Assembly: GCA_031396835.1 (NCBI GenBank)
Contig: JANNLO010000113.1
Location: 1-34,411, forward strand
Length of the DNA stretch: 34,411 bases
Reading direction: 5' to 3'
Source of the DNA: Snowella sp031396835
GTDB taxonomy: Bacteria; Cyanobacteriota; Cyanobacteriia; Cyanobacteriales; Microcystaceae
How positions within the stretch are numbered: position 1 is the first letter of the stretch; the number at the start of each line of letters is the position of its first letter. Positions 8,775-16,763 of the stretch are shown piece by piece. The notes beneath the pieces are model-generated. The model was not told where the DNA came from. It did no database searches and worked only from the letters and a program-made list of their open reading frames with translations. Made by a program: the position numbers and the translations under genes.

Positions 8775-9425
8775 ATGGCTCTTCAACTACGTGTTTATGT
8801 TCCCGATCATCCTTTAATTAAACATTGGTTAGCCGTTGCCCGTGATCTTTCAACTCCCACTATTTTATTTAAAACCGCGATCGCCGAATTGGGACGCTGG
8901 TTGACCTATGAAGGCACTCGTTATTGGCTACCGACTTTTGAAACAACAGTGCAAACGCCTTTAGCTGAAACAGCCGCAACTTTTATTAATCCTCAAATTC
9001 CGATCGCGATCGTGCCAATTTTACGAGCAGGTTTAGCCTTGCAAGATGGAGCGCAAACCTTGTTACCCTTGGCTTCAACCTATCATTTGGGCTTAGCTCG
9101 CGATGAAAAAACTCTCCAACCCAGTTGTTATTTGAATAAACTTCCCGAAAAATTTGCCCCAGAAACACGAGTTATTATTTTAGATCCCATGTTAGCAACG
9201 GGTGGCTCGATGATGGCAGCCTTAAATTTGTTGACCGAACGAGGAGCAGATCCCGCTTTAATGAGGGTGATTTCGGTTGTCGCTGCCCCGCCTGCTTTGC
9301 AAAAATTAAATGAACATTATCCAAGTTTGAATATTTATACCGCTATGATTGATGAACAGGTAAATGATGTCGGTTTTATTGTTCCAGGTTTGGGCGATGC
9401 TGGCGATCGCGCTTTTGGAACTTAA
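8775..9425 (+). CDS. upp: Uracil phosphoribosyltransferase
   Basis: Upp salvages uracil, joining it to PRPP to give UMP. The 216-residue length is normal. The PRPP-binding loop is VIILDPMLATGGSM at 133-146. PILRAGLAL near 81-89 is another conserved UPRT motif, and the C-terminal uracil-binding stretch GLGDAGDRAFGT (205-216) is intact. A small membrane-protein gene follows after 22 nt with its own strong ribosome-binding site, so the two are probably co-transcribed. Confidence 0.96.
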   Translation: MALQLRVYVPDHPLIKHWLAVARDLSTPTILFKTAIAELGRWLTYEGTRYWLPTFETTVQTPLAETAATFINPQIPIAIVPILRAGLALQDGAQTLLPLASTYHLGLARDEKTLQPSCYLNKLPEKFAPETRVIILDPMLATGGSMMAALNLLTERGADPALMRVISVVAAPPALQKLNEHYPSLNIYTAMIDEQVNDVGFIVPGLGDAGDRAFGT

Positions 9426-9447
9426 AGACATAAAAAAGGAGAAAACG

Positions 9448-9747
9448 ATGAGTCAACGAGATAACTTTTGGAGTGGATTTTTATTCGGTACTTTTGTTGG
9501 GGGAACGGTTGGCGGCGTTTTAGGCGTTGTTTTAGCAACAAAGCGAACAAAATCTTTAGAAGATAATCCCAATTCTTTATTAGAAAATCAGGGCGGAATG
9601 CTAGACACAGAGACCAATATTGAATTAGCTCGTCGTCGTTTAGAAGATAAAATTGCCCAATTAAATGGCGCGATCGATGAAGTTCGTCACCAGTTGGCCA
9701 ATGTCGATAATCTTGCTATCGAAACTCCTGAAGAGCATCAGAACTAA
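9448..9747 (+). CDS. Small single-pass membrane protein with coiled-coil-like tail
   Basis: The start is fixed by AAGGAG at 9436-9441, 6 nt before the ATG at 9448, giving 99 residues. An upstream in-frame reading inside upp is spurious. Residues 7-31 form one glycine-rich membrane helix (FLFGTFVGGTVGGVLGVVLA) with several GxxxG spacings, as in YtxH-like proteins, followed by a basic stop-transfer KRTKS. The soluble C-terminal half contains an amphipathic helix (IELARRRLEDKIAQLNGAID) that may form a coiled coil. The function is unknown. The GxxxG helix suggests oligomerisation in the membrane. It is in the same direction as upp and close behind it. Confidence 0.82.
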   Translation: MSQRDNFWSGFLFGTFVGGTVGGVLGVVLATKRTKSLEDNPNSLLENQGGMLDTETNIELARRRLEDKIAQLNGAIDEVRHQLANVDNLAIETPEEHQN

Positions 9748-9897
9748 GCGCGAATTATTCTAGTTTTAATCCCCAAAAATATCTTTATCTATAGTCATAA
9801 AAAAATCATAAAAATCCAGAATTTTAGTTAAGATTGTAATAATTTAGATTTTAAATTAATGCAAAATTTTATAGTTAAAGTAGCATTTTTATAAACG

Positions 9898-10887
9898 ATG
9901 AATATTGTTGATTATTTACGAATTAGTTTAATTGACCGATGTAATTTTCGTTGTCAATATTGTTTGCCTGAAGGAGAAGAATTAAAATATATTTTAAAGC
10001 AAGATTTACTAACTCAATCAGAATTATTAATTCTTTTAAAAGAAGTTTTTATTCCTGTTGGTTTCCGTAAATTTCGTTTAACAGGTGGTGAACCTTTATT
10101 GCGTCCAGACATAGTTGAAATAGTCAAAGCGATCGCCGAACTACCAGAAACAGAAGACTTATCTTTAACAACTAACGGCTTTTTATTAACAGAATTAGCT
10201 CAGGATTTATATGATGTAGGCTTACGAAGAATTAATATTAGCTTAGATTCTTTAGATCCTGATATTTTTAATCAAATTATTGGTAATCGAGGACGCGATC
10301 GCTGGCAAAAAACTTGGTCAGGAATCCAAAAATCTCACCAAGTCGGATTTGATCCTTTAAAGTTAAATATTGTCATTATTCCTAACATTAATGATCACGA
10401 AGTTGAAGACTTAGCCGCTTTAACAATTGATAAAAATTGGCATATTCGTTTTATTGAATTTATGCCCATTGGTAATGAAGATTTATTTCAAAAAAAAGCT
10501 TGGATTCCCTCAGTCGAATTGCGCCAAAGAATTCAACAAAAATGGGGTTTAATCAGTTCTCAAATTAAAGGTAATGGCCCAGCCGATATTTTCCAAATTC
10601 CGAATGCCAAAGGAACATTAGGTTTTATTAGTCAGATGTCAGAATGTTTCTGCGATCGCTGTAATCGGATGAGACTATCAGCAGATGGTTGGTTACGTCC
10701 TTGCCTATTAAATGAAACAGGACAACTCGACTTAAAAAATGCCTTAAGAAATGGAATATTAACGACTCAATTAAAACAACAAGTTGCCGAATTATTGCAA
10801 TTAAAACCAGAGATTAATTTTAAAGGTAGAGATTCAGGAACTCAGGGTAAAACTTATTCTCGTACCATGTCTCAAATAGGAGGTTAA
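9898..10887 (+). CDS. moaA: GTP 3',8-cyclase (molybdenum cofactor synthesis)
   Basis: MoaA is a radical SAM enzyme that, with MoaC, turns GTP into cyclic pyranopterin monophosphate, the first step of molybdenum cofactor synthesis. This supports nitrate reductase in cyanobacteria. The radical SAM cluster is C15-x3-C19-x2-C22. The second 4Fe-4S cluster is held by C252-x2-C255-x13-C269. The GGEP motif is at 63-66 and the C-terminal Gly-Gly that the enzyme needs for catalysis is present. At 329 residues it is full length. No other moa gene is in the window. Confidence 0.97.
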   Translation: MNIVDYLRISLIDRCNFRCQYCLPEGEELKYILKQDLLTQSELLILLKEVFIPVGFRKFRLTGGEPLLRPDIVEIVKAIAELPETEDLSLTTNGFLLTELAQDLYDVGLRRINISLDSLDPDIFNQIIGNRGRDRWQKTWSGIQKSHQVGFDPLKLNIVIIPNINDHEVEDLAALTIDKNWHIRFIEFMPIGNEDLFQKKAWIPSVELRQRIQQKWGLISSQIKGNGPADIFQIPNAKGTLGFISQMSECFCDRCNRMRLSADGWLRPCLLNETGQLDLKNALRNGILTTQLKQQVAELLQLKPEINFKGRDSGTQGKTYSRTMSQIGG

Positions 10888-10945
10888 ATTAACATCAGCA
10901 TTCGCCAAATTCTCTCTTTGGAATAAATGCGATCATAGTCTATCT

Positions 10946-11065
10946 ACCTGGAACACGGATTTAGTGGATTACGCTGATTTCTCAGATTTTTTTGATTATG
11001 TTGATTGAAATAATACAACTGCAATCTGTGGAATCCTAAAATCTGTCTTAATCCGTGTTCTAGGT
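10946..11065. repeat. Inverted repeat framing the 3' end of the GxxExxY gene
   Basis: The arms are ACCTGGAACACGGATT (10946-10961) and its near-perfect inverted copy (11050-11065), 15 of 16 bases pairing. Between them are degenerate internal copies of motifs like AATCTGTG and AATCC. The right arm covers the stop codon of the GxxExxY gene (11060-11062). Such 'aatccgtgttc' repeats often accompany GxxExxY genes, from my general knowledge, and may mark their mobility. Confidence 0.6.
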
Positions 11066-11440
11066 TCTAATTAATCTCTTAAAAGTCAAACTTTTACTGC
11101 CAAAGTTGATCAATAATCCAACTTCTAATTTATAGACTTTCAGGTAGTTTAAGGCTTGGGCGAGATGGACATCTTCTAACTGGATGACGGCTTTTAATTC
11201 GACTAAGACTTTATCTTCTACAACGAAATCAGCCCGACGAGTGCCAATGGGTTGGGGTAAGTCTTTGTAATAAATGGGGTGTTCTATTTCACGCTGAAAA
11301 GTTAAGCTTGCTTGGTGCATTTCATATTGTAAGGCGCGTTGGTAGATGACTTCTTGGAAGCCGTTACCGAGGAATTTATGAACTTCAAAGGAGGCTCCAA
11401 TGATTTTTTGAGTGATGTCGGCGTGTTTTAGGTCGCTCAT
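11060..11440 (-). CDS. GxxExxY-family protein (PD-(D/E)xK-like)
   Basis: The 126-residue protein carries the name-giving motif GFQEVIY (G27, E30, Y33), and downstream the residues expected of a PD-(D/E)xK nuclease-like fold: Asp71 (RRADFVV) and ELK at 81-83. Length and order match the GxxExxY family, widespread in cyanobacteria and other bacteria, of unknown biological function. The family is patchily distributed and often repeated in a genome, so lateral movement is likely. The gene is surrounded by an inverted repeat at its 3' end. It stands alone, with no obvious partner gene within an operon distance. Confidence 0.88.
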   Translation of the reverse strand: MSDLKHADITQKIIGASFEVHKFLGNGFQEVIYQRALQYEMHQASLTFQREIEHPIYYKDLPQPIGTRRADFVVEDKVLVELKAVIQLEDVHLAQALNYLKVYKLEVGLLINFGSKSLTFKRLIRT

Positions 11441-11628
11441 TGGTACAAATGGGGAGTTTCGATGTTAGGGTAAGGAGGGAATGATGGCTGTTTTGGTTAG
11501 TTTAACAAAACTTAAGTATTTTTTTAGATGTGTAGAGACTGTTGAACGATAAACTTTAGGCTGTGCTACACGTTGAAATTAGGGTTAAGCCTATGACAGT
11601 CCGACCACCTCGCTTTTATTCTGTAAAG

Positions 11629-12054
11629 ATGATGAATATAAATCAAGTAATAATCCTCAGTGGATTGAGTTTAGTCGGGACAATGACAACACTAATTGTT
11701 ACTTCCTTTTCTATTTCTGCTAGACCAAATCCAGATACACTAGGCATTTGTTACTATATTATCGGCGATAGCGTTAAAAGTTCATCTCCCTGTGTCATAA
11801 GCACTGGTTATGGTACTGGTGTGCATTATGAAATTCAAAACTGGACTAATGGGAATAAAGTGGAAATCTATATTGACCATACAAAAGAAAAACCCATTAT
11901 AAAAGTCAATGGGAAGAAAGCAATAGAGGTCAATAGAAGTAAAACTTTTTTCCATAAAATGATGCCGAATAGCCCTGAATCTGATTCTGATTCTTTTCCT
12001 TGTCTTGACATAGTAAATTCAAAAGAATCTTTCTGTTCATTTATTAAAGATTGA
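11629..12054 (+). CDS. Small secreted protein of unknown function
   Basis: I place the start at the ATG at 11629 (141 residues); another ATG follows directly at 11632. In-frame GTG (11563) and ATG (11593) starts would precede the signal peptide with an implausible leader. The N-terminus MMNINQVIILSGLSLV continues to a SFSISA site that looks like signal-peptide cleavage. The mature protein has five cysteines, begins with PNPDTLGICYYIIGD, and is beta-rich in the middle. No family recognised. Its last 187 bases overlap the antisense BrnA-like frame. Its C-terminus may have been altered by the same rearrangement, so the end of the protein is less certain than the start. Confidence 0.55.
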   Translation: MMNINQVIILSGLSLVGTMTTLIVTSFSISARPNPDTLGICYYIIGDSVKSSSPCVISTGYGTGVHYEIQNWTNGNKVEIYIDHTKEKPIIKVNGKKAIEVNRSKTFFHKMMPNSPESDSDSFPCLDIVNSKESFCSFIKD

Positions 12055-12242
12055 TAACCATCTTTTCCAGCTTTTAACTTAAAATATTCAATTAAATTTT
12101 CATCTAAATCAATCGTAATAGATTGCTTACGCGCTGAAGGCTTAAGACCCACTCGAAAAACAGCACGATCTAAATCAGCTTGAGTTACTTCAGTATATTC
12201 ATCTTGAATATCAGAGATTTCTAAAGAAGAGAGATTTTTCAT
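11868..12242 (-). pseudogene. BrnA-like antitoxin with a replaced C-terminus (probable remnant)
   Basis: From the ATG at 12242 the first ~70 residues read as a BrnA/CopG-type antitoxin: an acidic leader with DEYTEVTQADLDRAVFR, then a ribbon-helix-helix-like KQSITIDLDENLIEYFKLKAG and GYQSLINE. In BrnA proteins this continues into a short helix and stops. Here, after LINE (near 12037), the frame runs on for about 55 residues that are simply the antisense of the neighbouring secreted-protein gene and end in hydrophobic junk. No BrnT toxin is present upstream (12243-12348). I read this as an orphan antitoxin cut by a rearrangement. A functional DNA-binding N-terminus is still possible. Confidence 0.6.
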
Positions 12243-12348
12243 GATTGTTTGCCTCACGCATTGAAATGATACAAAAAAGTTGGACAGCAATCGCTATTTT
12301 AAATTTAACATCGAAGGGCGATCTCCATTTTGACTTTGAAACCGATCG

Positions 12349-14541
12349 CTAATCAGTCGATTCAAGCATTGTCTGAAAACCTTGCTGCGGTGTCCATTGA
12401 ATTGCGCCATCAATCCCCGTAACATAGAGTTGAATTTTTTGTTTTTTTAATAAATCACGAGTTTCTGGGGTCACAAAACGAGCAACAGCGATCACGGTTT
12501 GGGGTCGAAAAGCTTCTATCCAAGTGGGATCTAACGATTCACCTTGCCAGATTAAAACATTGGGAGAGTTGAGTTTTGATAAATTAGTTAAGGAGTTTGG
12601 GTGATGGTTTTGAGTCAATAACCACCAATTTTGACGAGCGAAATTAAGTTGTAAAATAGACGGATTAAGCTTTGTAAGTTGGGTTTTTGAACAAGTTTGG
12701 GATGAAGAATGATCTAGATAAAGTCGCTTTTTGATTTGGGGCAAAATCTTTGAATTTTCTAGCTTTGTCGTTTTCTGGAAAGTAGATAAATTCAAGCTAC
12801 ACTCGATTTGATTAATTGCTTCTTGGGCAAAAAATGGAGCTAGAGTAAATTGATTTGTTTCGCGATCGCCGTTATCAATGAGCGTAACTTGAGTTTGATT
12901 TTGTATGACTAAAACTGGTTGTTTATTTGTGTCAAAAACTGTCACTTTTGTTAAGGTAAAGTGTTGATAAATTAGAGGTAAAAGTGTTAATCCAATTATG
13001 CTGGTGCTGACGATTAACCAACGTTTTTGCCACCAAGAACTTAACCAAACTAAGACCATCAAACTATAGATTAAAAGTAAAATTCCGCTAGACATTTTTC
13101 CTGGCGCGAAAGTTGGAAATTGACTAAAAAAGCTGGCTATTTCGATTAACCAGTGAAGAGGATAATAAAGTAACCAGGCGATCGCACTACCAATTGGAGG
13201 AATAATTAAAGAGGCGATCGCACTGACCATGCCACCAAGACTGATTACTTCGACAAGAGGAGTGACTAAAATGTTCAAAGGAATCGCCGAGAGAACTAAA
13301 ACACTAAACTGATTAAGAAGAAGCGGCAATGTCCAAAGAGAAGCTGCTAGGGGAATCGCAAATATATTGGCAATTTTTGGCGGTAAAAAACCTAATTTCT
13401 TTTCTAAATAAGGTGCTGTAATAATAATGCCCAAGGTCGCCAACACGCTTAACTGAAATCCCAAATCCCAAATCCAGATTGGCATAATCAGTAATAAAAA
13501 GGTTACCGCTACCAGTAAGGAGCCTAACGGTTTCACTCCGCGATCGCCAAAGACACTAACTAAAATTGCTAACCACATCACACTTGCCCTCGTCACTGAA
13601 GGCTGAAAACCAGTCAATCCCAGATATAACATTAGAGTTAGTAAGCCCAAAAGAAAACGCGATCGCGCAGAAAGAGAATTTCCCAACAATAATACTGTGC
13701 CAACGAGCAAAGATACTTGATAACCCGAAGCCGCGAGAATATGCGCCAGACCAACTTTATTAAACAAAATACGAGTCTCGTAGGGCAAATTAACTGCCTT
13801 TGCACCCAAAACAATCGAACTCAGCAATAAACCTTCCAGACTTTTGCCTTGATCATCTTTGGTTAGCCAAGCACTTTGAGTTGCAACCAGATGCGATCGC
13901 AGTTGAGAAATAAAACAAAAACTAGAACCAACAATTCGCGCTTTATAACCCTTTAGGCCCACAAAAGCACCCTGACTGGCTAAATATTGCTTAAAATTCA
14001 TTGCGCCTGGATTGGATGCCGTTTTCGGTAAATATAATGTTCCCGTGACAACAACTTGTTGACAAGCCTTGAGCGTTGAAGCAATTGAGTCTGGCAAAGT
14101 CAAATAAAGTTGGCCAGTAGCAGGTTTAAAAGCTGAATTTTTAAATTTTTGGGCTGATTCTACGGCTAACCAAAATTGAACTCGACCTTTGGCATTGATT
14201 TTTCCGTTACTAATTAATTCCCCTTTAACGGTGACGGTTTTTGAAGAAATTTGAGATGACAATAAAATACGACTAATATCTGTTTGATTAGGTTGGGGTA
14301 ATCTTAATTGAAAATAAATCGCCGCAATTAAAGCAACCAAACCCATCCATAACCAAAATGAGTTGGTCGGGCCTCTACGCCAATATTGAGGAATAAAAAA
14401 AGCAGATAAAATGCTTAAAATTGCCAGTCCACCGCCTAAAATCAACCACTGCCACCAAAAAGGATTTTCGCTTAAGAGAAAGGTGGATAACAATCCGAGC
14501 GAGTAGGCCAAACAGATAATCGTCCAATATTTCTGGGTCAT
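12349..14541 (-). CDS. comEC: ComEC/Rec2-type DNA uptake channel with degenerate C-terminal domain
   Basis: ComEC carries single-stranded DNA across the inner membrane during natural transformation. The 730 residues comprise two N-terminal membrane helices, a periplasmic OB-like DUF4131 region (about 90-215), and the polytopic competence domain (about 230-525). The latter includes AHILAASGYQVSLLVG (266-281, the 'HLLAxSGxHv' motif), PSVTRAS (314-320) and DLGFQLSVLATLGI (359-372). The C-terminal ~200 residues align in position with the metallo-beta-lactamase-like nuclease domain, but FDTNKQ replaces the usual DVGQGD and there is no HxHxDH motif, so that domain is probably catalytically dead. 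The response regulator gene lies upstream on the same strand, 65 nt away. Confidence 0.9.
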   Translation of the reverse strand: MTQKYWTIICLAYSLGLLSTFLLSENPFWWQWLILGGGLAILSILSAFFIPQYWRRGPTNSFWLWMGLVALIAAIYFQLRLPQPNQTDISRILLSSQISSKTVTVKGELISNGKINAKGRVQFWLAVESAQKFKNSAFKPATGQLYLTLPDSIASTLKACQQVVVTGTLYLPKTASNPGAMNFKQYLASQGAFVGLKGYKARIVGSSFCFISQLRSHLVATQSAWLTKDDQGKSLEGLLLSSIVLGAKAVNLPYETRILFNKVGLAHILAASGYQVSLLVGTVLLLGNSLSARSRFLLGLLTLMLYLGLTGFQPSVTRASVMWLAILVSVFGDRGVKPLGSLLVAVTFLLLIMPIWIWDLGFQLSVLATLGIIITAPYLEKKLGFLPPKIANIFAIPLAASLWTLPLLLNQFSVLVLSAIPLNILVTPLVEVISLGGMVSAIASLIIPPIGSAIAWLLYYPLHWLIEIASFFSQFPTFAPGKMSSGILLLIYSLMVLVWLSSWWQKRWLIVSTSIIGLTLLPLIYQHFTLTKVTVFDTNKQPVLVIQNQTQVTLIDNGDRETNQFTLAPFFAQEAINQIECSLNLSTFQKTTKLENSKILPQIKKRLYLDHSSSQTCSKTQLTKLNPSILQLNFARQNWWLLTQNHHPNSLTNLSKLNSPNVLIWQGESLDPTWIEAFRPQTVIAVARFVTPETRDLLKKQKIQLYVTGIDGAIQWTPQQGFQTMLESTD

Positions 14542-14606
14542 TTATCCAATTTCATCAGCTATTTCGCCAGATTTTACAAAAATATAGAATTTAAGAACTT
14601 GCCAAA

Positions 14607-15392
14607 TCAATTTACCTTGGAATAATAATGCCCGTTCTGCGCATCTACTGATGGATTATGGGAACGTGTTGAAGGCAAAACATTTTCCTTTAATATCTCT
14701 GAATTTAAGCGATATCCCACATTACGCACCGTCTGAATCAAACTGGGTTGTCGAGGATCGGTTTCAATCTTTTTTCTCAGAGAAAGTACATGAGTATCAA
14801 TGGTTCGTGGGTTATCGATCGCCTCTGGCCAGGCACGTCTCAATAATTCTGTTCGACTGAGGGCCGTTCCTTCTGCTTGGGTCAAAATATAAAGCAAACT
14901 AAATTCTTGCGGCGTAAGTTCAATAAAAATACCGTGATATTGCACCCGACGCTGAACCAAATCGATTTTCAAGTCCCCGTAATCCAATATCAGAGGAGCC
15001 GAAAAAGTTCTTATTCGTCTAATTAAGGCTTCAACCCGTGCCATAAATTGTTGCATTCCAAAAGGCTTCGTTATATAGTCATCTGCTCCTGCTTTGAGTC
15101 CATTAACAATATCTTTTTCGGTTGAGCGTGCCGAAAGAATCATCACCATCGATTGACGCTGTTGATATAACCAACGACAGAGTTCAATTCCGTCTCCATC
15201 GGGTAAATCAGAATCAAGAATGACGAGTGTTGGTTGTTGATTGAGAAAAGCTTGCCGAGCTTGTTGTAGGTTGGCAGACTGCTGAACAAAATAGCCAGAC
15301 TGTTGTAAATGCCAGCTTAGAAGCGATCGCAGGTGAGGATTTCCCTCAACAATGGAAAGATAAATCTGACTCACCTTCTTCTTTTTCCCCAA
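14607..15392 (-). CDS. OmpR/PhoB-family response regulator
   Basis: A DNA-binding response regulator of 261 residues. The receiver domain (about 10-125) has phosphoacceptor Asp60 (VILDSDLP), Thr/Ser position Ser87 and Lys109 (KPF). The acidic pocket is atypical: Glu16-Gly17 where two acidic residues are usual, so phosphorylation may be weak or absent. The winged-helix domain spans about 133-230, with the ELTPQEFSLL and RTIDTHVLSLRKKIE signatures. The last 30 residues are a polar tail. There is no ATG start; TTG at 15392 gives MGKKKKVSQ, and GTG at 15374 is an alternative. No sensor kinase gene is adjacent. The regulon cannot be inferred. Confidence 0.9.
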   Translation of the reverse strand: MGKKKKVSQIYLSIVEGNPHLRSLLSWHLQQSGYFVQQSANLQQARQAFLNQQPTLVILDSDLPDGDGIELCRWLYQQRQSMVMILSARSTEKDIVNGLKAGADDYITKPFGMQQFMARVEALIRRIRTFSAPLILDYGDLKIDLVQRRVQYHGIFIELTPQEFSLLYILTQAEGTALSRTELLRRAWPEAIDNPRTIDTHVLSLRKKIETDPRQPSLIQTVRNVGYRLNSEILKENVLPSTRSHNPSVDAQNGHYYSKVN

Positions 15393-15612
15393 TAATTTAT
15401 AGACCTTAAGATAACAAAGCTAATGTCAAGAGTTTGTAACATCTGTTACGTTGAAGGCAAAATAAAGGTCTTAAACCGTCAAAATCTTATCAAAAAATTT
15501 AAGAAAAACTTAGGGAACTTTTCTGAAGTGTTTTGTTCCTAAGAATTATTTATTCACAATTAGTTATTAACAAACGATAAAATTAGAATTATTAGTTCTC
15601 TCCCTGCTTATT

Positions 15613-15870
15613 ATGCTGCAAGATAACCAAACGATTCGTTATTACCAAAAGCTAACTGATGCTATGGTGGATTTATGGCATCGCGGCCGTCGTATGGAGG
15701 AAATCCGTATATACGTCGAAGGCTACCTAGCCTCATTACGCCACAGCAACACCATAGAGCCTTATTTAATCCATCGACTAGAAGAAGAAGTTTATGGGTT
15801 TCTGAGGGATCCGTCTAATTTTGAAGATTTGCATCGTTTACAAACCCAATTAGATTACGATTATCGATAA
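15613..15870 (+). CDS. Small conserved cyanobacterial protein (DUF6761-like)
   Basis: An 85-residue soluble, mostly helical protein. The sequence TIRYYQKLTDAMVDLWHRG at the N-terminus and RLEEEVYGFLRDPSNFE near the end look like a protein family I know from many cyanobacteria, probably DUF6761, of unknown function. The ATG at 15613 is the only plausible start. It stands alone between divergent and convergent genes, and a strong bidirectional hairpin follows its stop. Confidence 0.8.
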   Translation: MLQDNQTIRYYQKLTDAMVDLWHRGRRMEEIRIYVEGYLASLRHSNTIEPYLIHRLEEEVYGFLRDPSNFEDLHRLQTQLDYDYR

Positions 15871-15905
15871 TAACTAAGATAACAATAATTCAAATTTATT
15901 TGAAA

Positions 15906-15940
15906 AAGGTAGGCCTAAAGATAAAACCTACCTTATTTTT
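15906..15940. terminator. Bidirectional terminator between the DUF6761-like gene and grxD
   Basis: AAGGTAGG (15906-15913) pairs perfectly with CCTACCTT (15927-15934) over a 13-nt loop. It is preceded by a run of A and followed by ATTTTT, so it can terminate in both directions between two convergent genes. Confidence 0.75.
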
Positions 15941-15955
15941 ATGGGTTTAAAAAAC

Positions 15956-16282
15956 TTAAGAAGCGATCGCCACTTCGACCATTTCTTGCAGTTCACCTTT
16001 TTGATAAAGTTCAATCAAAATATCAGAACCGCCAAGAAATTCTCCGTCCACATAAACTTGGGGAATTGTCGGCCAATTGGAATATTCTTTAATGCCTTGC
16101 CGAATTTCAGGATCACTGAGAACATCAATCGTTTCGTAGGAAACTCCTAACGTATTAAGAATTTGTACAACAGTGTTAGAAAAACCACATTGAGGCATTA
16201 ATTTGGAGCCTTTCATAAAGACTAAAATCTTGTTGTTGGTAAGAAGTTCATCAATACGGGAGTTTATGTCTGGTGTCGTCAT
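15956..16282 (-). CDS. grxD: Monothiol glutaredoxin (CGFS type)
   Basis: The 108-residue protein has the monothiol active site CGFS (Cys32 to Ser35) preceded by the MKGSKLMPQ loop, and the glutathione-binding WPTIPQVYVDGEFLGGSD stretch near 69-86. Such proteins bind a 2Fe-2S cluster together with glutathione and act in cluster delivery and iron sensing. The bolA gene lies 73 nt upstream on the same strand, which fits the known Grx4-BolA partnership, so the two likely form one operon and one cluster-bridged complex. Confidence 0.95.
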   Translation of the reverse strand: MTTPDINSRIDELLTNNKILVFMKGSKLMPQCGFSNTVVQILNTLGVSYETIDVLSDPEIRQGIKEYSNWPTIPQVYVDGEFLGGSDILIELYQKGELQEMVEVAIAS

Positions 16283-16355
16283 AATTTAATAGATTGGAAA
16301 TTAATTAGAAAAAGCTTAAAAAGATTCAGATAAACAATAAGATTGTCTTTTTATT

Positions 16356-16622
16356 CTAACCTGAGACGGTTTGACCCGCTTCTGTCCAAGCTTCAGGAGT
16401 AAAGGTTTTAAGTGCCAAGGCATGAATTGCTTCGCTCGCCATCGCTTCTTTTAACGCACCATAAACCAGTTGGTGTTGTTTAACGCGAGTTTGCCCGATA
16501 AATGCTGAAGAAACAACCACTGCTTCCAAATGATCGCCTCCGCCTGTTAAATCATTAATGATCACTTCTGCATCAGGCAGTTGAGCTTTGATCATTGTTT
16601 CTACTTGATTGAGCGTAACCAT
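16356..16622 (-). CDS. bolA: BolA-family protein
   Basis: The 88-residue protein has the BolA fold features: GGGDHLEAVVVS with His31, TRVKQHQLVYGAL with His50, and the C-terminal IHALALKTFTPEAW. BolA proteins pair with monothiol glutaredoxins through a shared 2Fe-2S cluster, using a conserved histidine as ligand. The adjacent grxD supports this role here. The start ATG at 16622 gives MVTLNQVE, as in relatives. Confidence 0.94.
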   Translation of the reverse strand: MVTLNQVETMIKAQLPDAEVIINDLTGGGDHLEAVVVSSAFIGQTRVKQHQLVYGALKEAMASEAIHALALKTFTPEAWTEAGQTVSG

Positions 16623-16763
16623 AGACTGAAGGCTGAATAAATAAGAGAATAATTAAGATTATTGTGACTGATTTTTGCGGTGAAAGACAGGTAACTTTGA
16701 CAAGCTACGTTTTGTTTTATGAATGTAAAATCTAAATATCACTTCTCAACCTGATTCTAATTT

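Noticed and set aside
9364..9447. Upstream extension of the small membrane protein into upp
   Set aside because: A strong AAGGAG six bases before the ATG at 9448 fixes the start, and the extension only re-reads upp.
12243..12348. Possible BrnT toxin upstream of the BrnA-like frame
   Set aside because: No frame of adequate length or BrnT-like sequence is present in this 106-bp gap.
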